64,000 nt of DNA from Oscheius onirici (taxonomy: Eukaryota; Nematoda; Chromadorea; Rhabditida; Rhabditidae), in assembly GCA_932521025.1 (NCBI GenBank), contig OW051471.1:7998001-8062000 (forward strand), in the 5' to 3' direction. The notes beneath the pieces are model-generated. The model ran no database searches and was not told the DNA's origin. It worked only from the letters and a program-made list of their open reading frames with translations. The translations under genes were made by a program, and so were the position numbers. Of the stretch, positions 33,769 through 43,376 are shown in pieces. The first letter of the stretch is position 1, and each line of letters opens with the position of its first letter.

Positions 33769-34166
33769 TTTAATCTGAAAATATTCGGGATGAGTAAGCT
33801 AAGATAGGTAAAAGTAAATTCGTTGGAAGGGAACGGAATGATGACGAAAGATGCCGTGCGCGCTCAATATTGACGTCACAGGCACTAGCCAGTTGAGCTA
33901 ATGTTGGTCTCACGGGGCGGTTTTTTGGACTATTGACCTCGTCTTGGACTTTCGCACTTCTCACATCAAACGTTCGTATGGTGACTGGGAACACGAAAAC
34001 CTTCTCTGACCCTCTGAATGTAAACGAGATGCAATATTTTTTCCTAGATGGGTGTCTGAGGTTTGAGCTTCTATGCTTTAGTTTCAGTTTTCAGACAAAA
34101 CAAATAGACTGATTTTTGGTATTCCAGGTTCGGCTTTACTGGGATTTCCATGAAATTTTTCTATGG

Positions 34167-34374
34167 TAAAGTCTGTTAAAAAAAAAGAACGCAACAGTAA
34201 CCCATAAATATTTCGCTTCGAGAACCACAAACCACACAAGCGCGGCAATTCACCGTTGAGAAAATCAAGAAATCGGTTTGAATTGTTGCAGTTTACCCTG
34301 AAAATCAGGGGTTTTGGTTCTCGAAGCGAAATATTTATGGGTTACTGTTGGGTTATATTTTTTAACAGACTTTA
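34167..34374. mobile_element. MITE-like element, copy 2
   Basis: 208 bp in opposite orientation to 2318-2517. The ends are TAAAGTCTGTTAAAAAA and TTTTTTAACAGACTTTA, nearly perfect inverted repeats. The inner arms contain AACCCATAAATATTTCGCTT and its complement. It has no ORF. Confidence 0.8.
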
Positions 34375-34531
34375 TCCCCTAAAGAAACGCTTTTCATATA
34401 TCTTCCGATGATTCATTTTACTCGAGTTTTTAAAGTATTTACCGTAGGTATCAGTTCAAATCGCACCCCGCTCGGAGCGCGGGGTGGATTTGGCTTTGCC
34501 ATCCATTAGTGCAGAACGCTTTGACCCTCCG

Positions 34532-34918
34532 TAAAAAGTTACCCCTAGAGCCTTATTTTCAAGCCGATAACTAGAAAAATTAAAAAGTTAGACAAAGTTC
34601 TGGTTTTCCAAAACGTCTGCCGTCCGCGATTGTGCGCGATTTACGGGCTCATTTTTGCGAGTTTTTCTCTGAAATTTTGGATAGAGGTATAACTAAGTCT
34701 ATCTCAGAACAGGTATCTTTTAGAATTTTGATTTTAGACCCGGATCACACCTCTACGCTCTGCATTTCTGGACTAAGAAATTTTTTCATTGAAAAAGTTA
34801 GTGTATTGCTAAGAGTCGCCACTCCACCCACACGACTCGGGTTCTATCCCGCTCTTCTGCAAACCTTTTTTGCTAAATTGTTTTGAGTAGAAAATGAGTT
34901 TAACCACGCTCTGGAGAC
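34532..34918. repeat. Dispersed tRNA-derived SINE-like repeat, copy 2
   Basis: Homologous over its whole length to 3082-3472, with many substitutions and small indels. The tRNA-like right end keeps TTAGTGTATTGCTAAGAGTCGC and a B-box-like GGGTTCTATCCC, one base from the consensus. It lies about 160 bp from MITE copy 2. Confidence 0.6.
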
Positions 34919-35121
34919 TTTTTTTCGACTATTTCTTCTACTAGACGGAGGCACAAAGTAGTTGTTCTAAGTTTGGTCAAAATGAATCGGAGCGCGCCCA
35001 AAACGATAGTTCACACTTTTTGCTTGTTTATGGGACCGTATGAATGTATGGAAAGATGGAATATGGACCACTATTCGTAAATTCTACGAATTTTGACAAA
35101 AAGTGAACAATCTCGATTTGT

Positions 35122-35781
35122 GAAATAGTGGATTCTTTAGACAAAGAGGGATTTGTCTTTGCCATGTGTTTACTTCTAAAGACCGGACAAAAAAATGAAC
35201 AATAGGTTGGTTAATTACATAACCCAACAAAAAGTGAACTATATTGCTCACAAAAGTCAAATCCACGTCTTTTCTTATAGGATCAGTCTTTTATTCTCAG
35301 TTCCAGAAAACCTGCCAATACTAATGGACTTTAATTTTTCTACATATTACCTTTCAATGGGAAAAAAGGCAAGTTCAGCGGTTCAGATTGTTTGTCAGAA
35401 GATCATAACGGGGCCCAGTTACAGAATACTCACCGCGTCCAACCGATATTTTGGAACAATGAAGTAAAAAGACCAGGAGAAAACCGGACTATATTCTCCC
35501 CTATGAAAGACGTTCTCTTACCATACATAAAACGGTGTTGTATCCCCTAACGCACCGGCAACTTCTCTCCATGGTTACCCTGTTTCTGGAGCAAACGATA
35601 GAAGACTGATCCTATAAGAAAAGACGTGGATTTGACTTTTGTGAGCAATATGGTTTACTTTTTGTTGGGTTATGTTATTAAACAACCTATTGTTCTTTTT
35701 TTTGTCCGGTCTTTAGAAGTAAACACATGGCAAAGACAAATCCCTCTTTGTCTTTTTCCAGAATCCACTTTTTCACAGATC
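35122..35781. mobile_element. Foldback element B (about 170-180 bp inverted arms)
   Basis: Left arm about 35122-35290 and right arm about 35603-35781 are reverse complements: ...GGATTTGTCTTTGCCATGTG / CACATGGCAAAGACAAATCC... and ...CACGTCTTTTCTTATAGGAT / ATCCTATAAGAAAAGACGTG.... The loop is about 310 bp. Same family as foldback A, with which it shares GTTCTCTTTTTGTCCGG-type and GACGTGGATTTGACTTTTGT-type segments. Confidence 0.75.
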
Positions 35782-35885
35782 CAAATCTCTCTAGCGTTAC
35801 ACACTGGCTTTAAACAGTTTCAAAAAATCTAAACACAAACGATCAGCATCATTTACAAAGATTACAAACAGAACTGAGATCACGT

Positions 35886-36549
35886 TCATCTTCGAACACG
35901 GGCAGCCGGTCCCACTCCATATCTTCGGATATCAACCTGGCCACCGTATCTCAACTCGAAGGGCTCTTCCACGTGAACATGCTTTTGGTACCCAAGTGAT
36001 GTCTCCATTGCGATCTCACAAATAACGTTCAAGAACCACACTAAAAGGAATATGAAACTCCATAAAAATTGTCGTACTGATCATTACTTCCCGCGAGATA
36101 TATGGGTGAATTTCAGAATTTTCTTTACTGCTGAACAGTTCCATAGATATCATGAACAGCCCGACGCTTTTCTACAAATTTATTAGTTTTTTTTTTCCAA
36201 AATGCTTTGTTACGGTGCCGGTTACCAATGTACTAAATACGCAGTACCCTCGACCGGCTACTCTGTTTCTGGTTATGTACTGTTTGTGCTGAAACTTGGC
36301 GTATTTTTTGTACCATAAAAACCTACTTTTCCCAAAGAGGCTAAACAGAAAACGAAGGAACTGGATGCGAACAATGTAATATTCAGGTAGTTATGTTCAG
36401 AATCCAGATCATGTCTTGCTCTTACCAGAAAGATACAAAGAATTTGGAACAGAATCTGTAACCGTAAGTGTTTACTGGAAGCCACTTACAAACATGAAGT
36501 CCAGTACAAAAAATCGTAAGAGCCATCGACCGTCCAGACAGGCCGGCAT
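35886..36549 (-). CDS. Four-helix membrane protein family, copy E (166 aa)
   Basis: Five exons (36549-36490, 36455-36327, 36288-36226, 36171-36078, 36040-35886) with the same phases as D. Helix 1 is FFVLDFMF + ILFQILCIFLVRAR; helix 2 is ITLFASSSFVFCLASLG; helix 3 is KSVGLFMISMELF; helix 4 is MWFLNVICEIAMETSL. The polar tail FELRYGGQVDIRRYGVG matches D. It is separated from the A-D cluster by about 2.1 kb of repeats, which implies the array was split by insertions. Confidence 0.75.
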
Positions 36550-37070
36550 CCTGTTGTCTTACACCCAAATCTGTTAGTTTGATTATCCTGAATAAAAGAG
36601 AAACTCAGTTCGTGTGAAAAGAAACACAATGATTGTGAAAGATGTACGCGTGCTTCGCCGTATTGACGTCATAGGCAGTAGCTGGCCGCGCTATTATTAG
36701 CTGCAAGAATCTATTTTAGCAGTTTACGTCCCCTTTACTATAATATGCTAATACACTGAGATATATATGCAATAGGGAGAGGCTCGCTATAAACTTTTGA
36801 ACCACAAAACCATACCGGCTGGTGTTGTGCACTGGAGTGAGGTCTATAAAACTCTATGGGAGAAGGGTGTTTGAGGAATTCTACACACAGAAGGCTGACA
36901 TAAATACGGATGTCTCCAAGTATTGGAGCGATTCAAAAAATTCAGACTTTCGACTTTCGTTTTTTTTTTTAAACTTTCGACTTTCGAAAAAAAATTTACT
37001 TTCGAAAAAAATTATTTCACTTTCGCACACCCCTGGTGTACACTATTAGGGTGCTCAGAAAATATTTTGT
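36550..37070. other. Intergenic, CTTTCGAAA-rich
   Basis: No supported gene. 36940-37025 contains repeated GACTTTCGAAA / ACTTTCGAAAAAA units next to poly-T and poly-A runs. Confidence 0.4.
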
Positions 37071-37074
37071 TGTC

Positions 37075-37575
37075 GACAATTTGCTTTTTTTAAAAAACGA
37101 TTTTCGACTTCGGGATCACCCCTAAACTGAAGATGTCCGGATGGCGCAGCGGGTTTGGGAAATTCACGCTGGAGCGACCAGGGTTCGAATCCGCTGAGAA
37201 GAAATCTTTTTGTTTTTTAACTGTAGTAAAATCAAGTGAAATTGTACTGGGCTACATATCACCCCTGTAACATATCAGCTTAACGGTTGTGTAATTTTCT
37301 CAAAAATCGAATTCTATCTCAACAAATCACCATGAGGTGCTGAAAGTACATGCTTAAATTTGGGAATCAAAATCGTTCCCCATCCGAAATTACGCGACCA
37401 ATCGAGCTGATATTATACAGGGGTGAAATGTAGCTCAGTAGAATGCCACAGATAAAAAACAAAAAGATTTCCTCTCGGCGGAATCGTCCAGCGTGAATTT
37501 TCCAAACCCACTGCGTTACCCGAACATATTCAGTTTCGACATGATCCCAAGGTCAAAAATCATTTTTCAAAAAAA
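37075..37575. mobile_element. Foldback element with tRNA-like arms
   Basis: The two ends are inverted copies. The left arm contains ATGTCCGGATGGCGCAGCGGG (A-box-like) and CCAGGGTTCGAATCC (B-box-like) about 30 bp apart. The right arm carries the reverse complement of the same unit in diverged form (…GATTCCGCCGAG reading outward, ACGCAGTGGGTTTGGAAAATTCACGCTGGA). Inner arms also pair (CTACATATCACCCCTGTAA / ATACAGGGGTGAAATGTAG). It looks like two head-to-head tRNA-derived units, not a normal SINE. Confidence 0.65.
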
Positions 37576-38360
37576 AATGTTCGTTATTCTGAGCTAAAAT
37601 TTTCACTAGTTGTCAACTTTTCCCTAGGATTCGACCCTGGAGAGTTATGGGCAAAACGATGTTTTGATCTAAACTTGGAACATTCACTGTTCTCAAATGA
37701 TATGATATTCAGGTCTCTCATATAGCCTATTATTTCGGCCTCGGGTAGACCTACATTTTGAAAAGGAGTTATGGGCGACAATAAAATACTTTCCGAGAGC
37801 CCTATTAGCACCACTTAACGTACAGCTATTTTCGGTGTGACGCAATTTTGGTCGGCTAAACACTCACGACACCTCGTGTGCCTACAATTTCCTTCTTTTT
37901 CATTGTTCCTCGTGTCGTAAACCCCTGTAAAACTGCAAAAACTGGTTATGGGCACTATTGAATTTTTTATCCACTTCAAATTGCTCCCAAGCCTCTATGT
38001 CTGTTTGAAGCTCTGATTGAAGATAATGTAGATGGATTTGTGCGCACTAGTAGTTTCTAACAAGTCTGAAATCGAGCATATATTTCGCCTTCAAATCAAT
38101 TTTTCAAGTTCAGTTTATGAAAACCGAGACATTAACCAGGAGAACAAGGCGAAAACAAGACTCAACCCAGCTCCAAGGAAACAATTATGACATTATTTTC
38201 CTATCCTCTCTTATTAAAACGCTAGGGCCCCCGAAGTGTATTTCGAACTTTTCAACACCTGTGCACTGTTAAATGCGAATGAGGGAATTTTTTTATCAAA
38301 ATTTTGCGAGATCCAGTTACCATGTTTGTTTATTGAAACAACCTCCTTTTCACTGTTTTT
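37576..38360. other. Intergenic, no recognisable gene
   Basis: Short frames only. No domain, signal peptide or paired splice sites seen on either strand. Confidence 0.4.
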
Positions 38361-38365
38361 AACGA

Positions 38366-38460
38366 AGAGACTGAAGGAAACTTTCCGCTTTTCACGTCAA
38401 CTTTTGCTTTTAAATGTTGCGCTTTCATTTTCGCTTCCGCTTTTAGGTTGACAAGCAGGG
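38366..38460. repeat. Dispersed GAGACTGAAGG...ACTTTTCGCTTTT repeat, copy 1
   Basis: GAGACTGAAGGAAACTTTCCGCTTTTCACGTCAACTTTTGCTTTTAAATG..TTGACAAGC is closely related to 51355-51435 (GAGACTGAAGGCAACTTTTCACTTTTCTACGTCAATTTTCGC...TTTGACAAG). Both are followed by TTGACAAG. Confidence 0.55.
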
Positions 38461-38615
38461 CTGGGCGGATATCCGCAAATCACAATCGCAAACGCGATTA
38501 ATCGCAGTATTTGCGGATATCGGATAATCGCTAATCGCAAGAATTTCAAAATTTTGGCTTGGAAAATCAGATAATCGCAATCGCGATTGCAATTAATCGC
38601 GTTTTTTCTCGCGAT
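38461..38615. repeat. ATCGCAA/AATCGCG low-complexity palindromic stretch
   Basis: Interleaved GCGATTAATCGC, GCGGATATC and AATCGCAATCGCG motifs, with GCAGTATTTGCGGATATC near the left pairing with GGATATCCGCAAAT. No coding content. Confidence 0.5.
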
Positions 38616-38863
38616 TAGTGGTTATTCGATCCAGAAATATAATTATGCAGGTTTTCGTTTTCTTTGCAAACCAATCGCGGTGAGGAGATCTGAGAGCTTT
38701 ACTTCAACAATTGTCAGCAGATCCTTGGTTCGAAAAAAAAACTTGGTTTGGATTGGGACCAGTTACTTAAAGCGAGCCTCCCCCGCTTGCTGATTAGCAC
38801 CGTGTATTAGCTGATTAGCGCAGCTCATGTGCGTCGCCGAGGATCGGCGGCGCCTCCGCTGAC

Positions 38864-38925
38864 TGGCCTAGTGGATAACATTATTGACTGTAAAACAAAT
38901 GAGCAGGGGTTCGATTCCCACATGC
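38864..38925 (+). repeat. tRNA-like sequence (A and B boxes), probably SINE or tRNA pseudogene
   Basis: TGGCCTAGTGGATAACA resembles a Pol III A box and GGGGTTCGATTCCC a B box at normal spacing, with a GACTGTAAAACA segment where an anticodon loop (GTA) would sit. The acceptor stem does not pair convincingly, so I do not call a functional tRNA. Confidence 0.45.
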
Positions 38926-39323
38926 TTATAATGTTTTTTGCATTTCTCTGGAATACTCGGGAATGTTTATCTTCCGAAATCCTTATATGAAACGGGGATT
39001 GGGTACATAAATTGGCTTCAGCATCATTATCGAATGCACAGACTTTTACTGTCTAACTCGCTACTTTGTTACTATGTTTTATAAGACGTGTAAACGAATA
39101 AGCAAAAGACAATTACCGTGCCAAAGTGCTGAACCCAGTACTTCAAAAATAGTAAACCACGCAGAGTATCACTACACCATTGAATCAGGAGTCGAAGAAT
39201 TTGCGCGCGCAAATTCAAAAGGGGTAGCGGGGGAGGCTCACATCAGAACAAGTGTTCCTTGAAAGACGTGAAGTAGCCGGAACCAGAGAAACAGACATAG
39301 TAGCCTTTGTCAGCTTACACTTG

Positions 39324-39548
39324 CTATAATTTTGTATTCGAAATTAAAAAGTTGTCTCTTACTGGAGTAATAAAGAAGCAGATCGCTCCCCAGACGACGG
39401 ACTGAATGGTGTATAGGAAAAGAAGATATTTATAGGAACCCATCAATGGAGAAGATTTTGTGATGATCAGAGGAAGAAGACAGAGATTGAAGACTACACC
39501 CAGTCCAGAATTCATGGCACTGAGAGCATGTTTGCTGATGGAGAACAT
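39324..39548 (-). pseudogene. Serpentine (7TM) receptor fragment, first exon
   Basis: From ATG 39548 the frame encodes about 70 residues typical of the N-terminus of nematode str/srd/srj-type chemoreceptors: MFSISKHALSAMNSGLGVVF (helix 1), an ITKSSPLMGSYKYLL linker and helix 2 (VVWGAICFFITPV). A donor-like CCAGTAAGAG ends it. No later receptor exons are visible to the left, where repeats and unrelated DNA follow, so it is probably a truncated gene. Confidence 0.6.
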
Positions 39549-39775
39549 CTTGAATTACTCCGAAATAGACCACTTTGAAAGGGACGTTCAGTTCATCAGA
39601 ATGATTTATTCAACCCAAATTATTTGAATGAAAATATGAGGCGGAACTGATTAACAGAACAGAGATCAGTTGATTCAGTCAAATTACACGGTGACATTCA
39701 ATTTCATCCTGGCGTAGCTGATATCTTTTTCTAATGCTGACGATTAGTAGAATAGGTCAAGCATTCAGTTAGTAA

Positions 39776-39905
39776 AACATGGGGCAAAGACAAATCCCTT
39801 CTTCTTCAAAGAATCCACTTTTTCACAGATCCCGATTGTTCTCTTTTTGTCAAAATTCAAAGAATTTACGAATAGTGACTCTCCATACACAAGCAAAAAG
39901 TGTGA
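39776..39905. repeat. Solo arm of the foldback A/B family
   Basis: AACATGGGGCAAAGACAAATCCCTTC...GAATCCACTTTTTCACAGAT, then GTTCTCTTTTTGTCAAAATTC...TTTACGAATAGTG. This matches the outer arm of foldback B (35060-35175, inverted) and the right end of foldback A. No partner arm is nearby. Confidence 0.6.
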
Positions 39906-40129
39906 ACCATCTTTTTCGGTACGGTCCGGCTCATTTTTCGTACAAACCGGCCAGAACTTTAACGTACTGATGTCGAGCTACTCCAAGAAAGGACCGAGTC
40001 TGCATTGGTTAGAGATCTTGCCTTACATGCCTCACAATCCTTTACGATCAAGCTTTTGGTATTTTGGTTCTTTGTTACGATAAAAAATAGCGCCACAAGA
40101 CATTTGTGTACTTTTGCACATGATAGAGA

Positions 40130-40790
40130 GCCTGCAATAATGACCGCTGTTTTGTGAATCCGCCACAACCAGCACCCATCGACCAGGTGTCATTGCTCAG
40201 TTTCCCTAGGTTCCGAAAATACTCCATGAATCCACAGCGTTGTTTGGTATAGTTCTTGGTGTTCTTCGGTTCCGTTTGGGAAAACTGATGGTGCTCTCCG
40301 CCTCGCGTCAAAAAATGCTATTGATAGTAACATACAGACACCAATTTTAAGCTTTCTGTTCTTTTCTTTCGCTCATTTTCAGACTTCGGAACGTTGAACC
40401 CAGACTGAAATAAACTGATCGAGAAATCTTTGAGTCTCTACTGATGGAAGAAGCAATTCCCACCACAAACGTTCACGTGGTTGCAGTGTTGACGTCCTGC
40501 TACTCATTGTTACTTCATGTAGGCCGTGTTCAGTCTGCTGATTCCTGAAAACCGGGAAAAGCAGAGAGACAACATTATATCAGTGTCTGTAAGTGATGAT
40601 CCATAGTATTTGTCTTTTTTGCGCTTAGAATCGAGAACTATCAGCCTTCCTTTACAGCCCCTCGGGTCTCCAAGAACTATACCAAACACCGCTGTGGATT
40701 CAAGGAGGTACCCAATGAACCTGGAAAACCGAGCATGACACCTTCTTTCGAAGGCTGACAGTTATGGCGGATTCACAACTGTCTGTCACA
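40130..40790. repeat. Inverted duplication with gene-like sequence
   Basis: About 140 bp at 40150-40290 (TTTTGTGAATCCGCCA...GAATCCACAGCG.TGTTTGGTATAGTTCTTGG) recurs inverted at about 40650-40780, in diverged form. Read on the minus strand, the left copy is part of a 78-codon frame with CGFMEYFRNLGK and GAGCGGFTKQR. It may be remains of a duplicated coding exon; no family recognised. Confidence 0.5.
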
Positions 40791-41360
40791 TTGCTGTCTC
40801 TCTAATTTTCACAAAAGAAAGCGAATGTCTGCGGCGTTACTGTGAGCAGTGTCGTGAACTACAAAGTCAGAGTTAAACAAGTAAAAACCTTTTGGTGGAT
40901 CGTAGAAGACGACAACAGCACAGCAGACGATCAGACGCAAGACTAATACTCTGGAGACTACTTGATTCTGACTTGGCAAAAATGTAAAACTGACTTGCCG
41001 AGATCTCGACAAGTCGAGAAAGCGCGGAAGTTGCAAGCTTGGCCTTTCAAACGTTAAAAATACCAGTTTATCTAAACTCGATTGTACTATACAGTCTCTT
41101 TTCAGTACATTTTACAGGGCCGGAACAGTTTTATTTACGTAAACGTTCCTGTTGCAAACCTCAAAAATTTTTTTTTTTTGAAATTTGAAATGCGGAAAGT
41201 CCTGCTGCGCACCAACTCTTTTTGCAAAACGCGGTCAACATTTTTAGACCAGTCTTTTTATTTGTGTTCCTAATCATTCGGTCATTCTTTTTTTTCTTGT
41301 TGTTTTTTGTTCTTACAGAAAAAAGGTTTTCAGTTACAACTCAAGCAGTGCGGCAGAAGC

Positions 41361-43165
41361 ATGGACTCATTAGACCAGAGCAGCAGCATCACACAAGCTA
41401 CTAGGGCAGATATTTACGTCAAGCGAACTCGCATCCAGTAAGTTTTCAATGTTTTCGATTTATCTATCTGTTCCAATTTTATTGAAAATATATTGTAATT
41501 TGCAGATGTGCTAGTCGCGCGAATAGCGAAGAAGATGATGATAACGAACTCGTCGAACATCCATTGATAAAAGGTAATTTTATTTATTCTTTGCTTCTGA
41601 ATAAAAGAAATTTAGACGCAGAGGAAGACGAGAAATTGAGATTGCTGTCACTGAAGATCCGGCAATGCAACAAGATCTTCGACTTTGCCAACCTCTTCAG
41701 CAATCAGAAAGGGAAACAGGTTTGTGTTTTGTCTCTAGTCTTCACATTCACTGTCTTCAGATCAAGAGTACCGCCCTGGCCGAAATCATCGACTACATTG
41801 CAAATGGCGATGACGGACATTTCGAGGAGTTCATGTACCGGGAAATTCAAACCATGGTCTCTCGAAACATTTTCCGCGAGTTCCATCAGGCAGAACGTCA
41901 CGATTTTGAATTTGACGACGAAGAGCCGACTTTGGAAATCGCCTGGCCCCACATTCAGCTAGTGTACGAAATTCTTCTTCGCTTCCTCGATTCTCCTCGG
42001 TTCAATGCCGGCACGGCCAAGAAGCACTTCGATCGCGACTTCATTGTCAATGTACGCATTTGGTCGTTATCTCTAAATGTATTTAGCTCCTGAAAATGTT
42101 CAACTCCGAAGATCCTCGCGAACGTGACTATCTGAAGACCATACTCCATAGAATGTATGGCAAATTCCTGGTGTATCGTGCATTCATCCGAAAAGAGATC
42201 AACCACATCTTCCTGAGTTTCATATTCGAGGAAGTCAACTGCAGCGGAATCGGCGAGCTGCTGGAGATACTAGGAAGCATCATTAATGGTTTCACCGTTC
42301 CTTTGAAGGCCGAGCACAAACGATTCCTCGAGAAGGTTCTACTGCCTCTGTACTCCTCCAAACATCTTCAACAGTACCATACCCAGGTGAGCCGTCTGTT
42401 GCTTCTTGTAATTATAAGGGAATTTAGCTCTGCTATTGCATCTGCCAGTTCCTCAGCAAAGAACCAAACATGGGAACAACGGTGATCAATCGAATGCTAA
42501 AGTATTGGCCGAAGACTAGCAGTATGAAGGTGATTCCTTTATTATTGTCTTCATTCAACACTCGTTTCAGGAGATCGTATTCATCAACGAACTGTACGAA
42601 GTACTCCCGAATATCCCTTTCGATGATCTCAACGATGTCGTCGTGTCCTTATTCCGCAGGATATGCATTTCGGCCTGTAGTTCACATTTCCAAGTCGCTG
42701 AGGCTGCCATCAAATTTCTCCGCGAGGAACAGAACATGATGCTGGTTGCACACTATCCCAACGAGGTGCGTTTTTTATTCGATGTCGTCATGGACAAATT
42801 TCAGCTTCATCCTGTGATGCTGCCCTTTCTTTACAAAATAGCCCACGAGCACTGGCACACGTCGATCAAGACGCTGTCTAAAATAGTTGCTCGTCGAATT
42901 GGCAGCGAGACCGGATCTATAGATGGTATTCAGGCAACAGTTGACGAGTTCGAAAAAATGTAAGTCAGCTCTTTTTTTTTTCAGCTCAAAGAATTTCAGG
43001 GCACGCGATCGAGAAGAACGTCACGAGGAGCTTTTTCAACGTTTGGAGCAGCTCACCGTCGCCGACGACTGTCCTCCTACCTGTCCCACAGCTCCTGATG
43101 CTCCATCAGATGAATCGTGTGAACCCCCTATTTTACACCAACTGGAGCACTGTACAAATTACTAG
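41361..43165 (+). CDS. pptr: PP2A regulatory subunit B56 family
   Basis: Nine phase-consistent exons (41361-41437, 41506-41573, 41616-41719, 41761-42051, 42087-42386, 42428-42529, 42571-42765, 42805-42959, 43000-43165) encode 485 residues. Conserved B56 blocks include [98 protein letters not shown] and [16 protein letters not shown]. The HEAT-like superhelix selects substrates (LxxIxE motifs) for the PP2A core. Short variable N and C termini are usual for the family; the last exon is Cys/Pro-rich. C. elegans has pptr-1 and pptr-2, and I cannot decide which. Convergent with the Smad gene. Confidence 0.95.
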
Positions 43166-43376
43166 GTTGACAGCCAATATTTGCATCCCAAGCCACATAA
43201 TTATTTTTGACCCTTTAACATGCTTGTGACTTTTTATTGGAAATAAACCTTTCCCTTCTGTCTTGTCGCATTGAAAACTTTGAGAAAAACCTGCGAAGTT
43301 AGAACTTTTGGTAATCTCGTGAAAGACATGGCGGATATCTGACTACATTCAAGGCATACAGACACGAGAGCAAGAT

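Noticed and set aside
37131-37200. Functional tRNA gene
   Set aside because: It lies in the arm of a foldback with a diverged inverted partner and has no good acceptor stem.
38864-38925. Functional tRNA gene
   Set aside because: A and B boxes are present but the acceptor stem and T stem do not pair well; SINE or tRNA pseudogene is safer.
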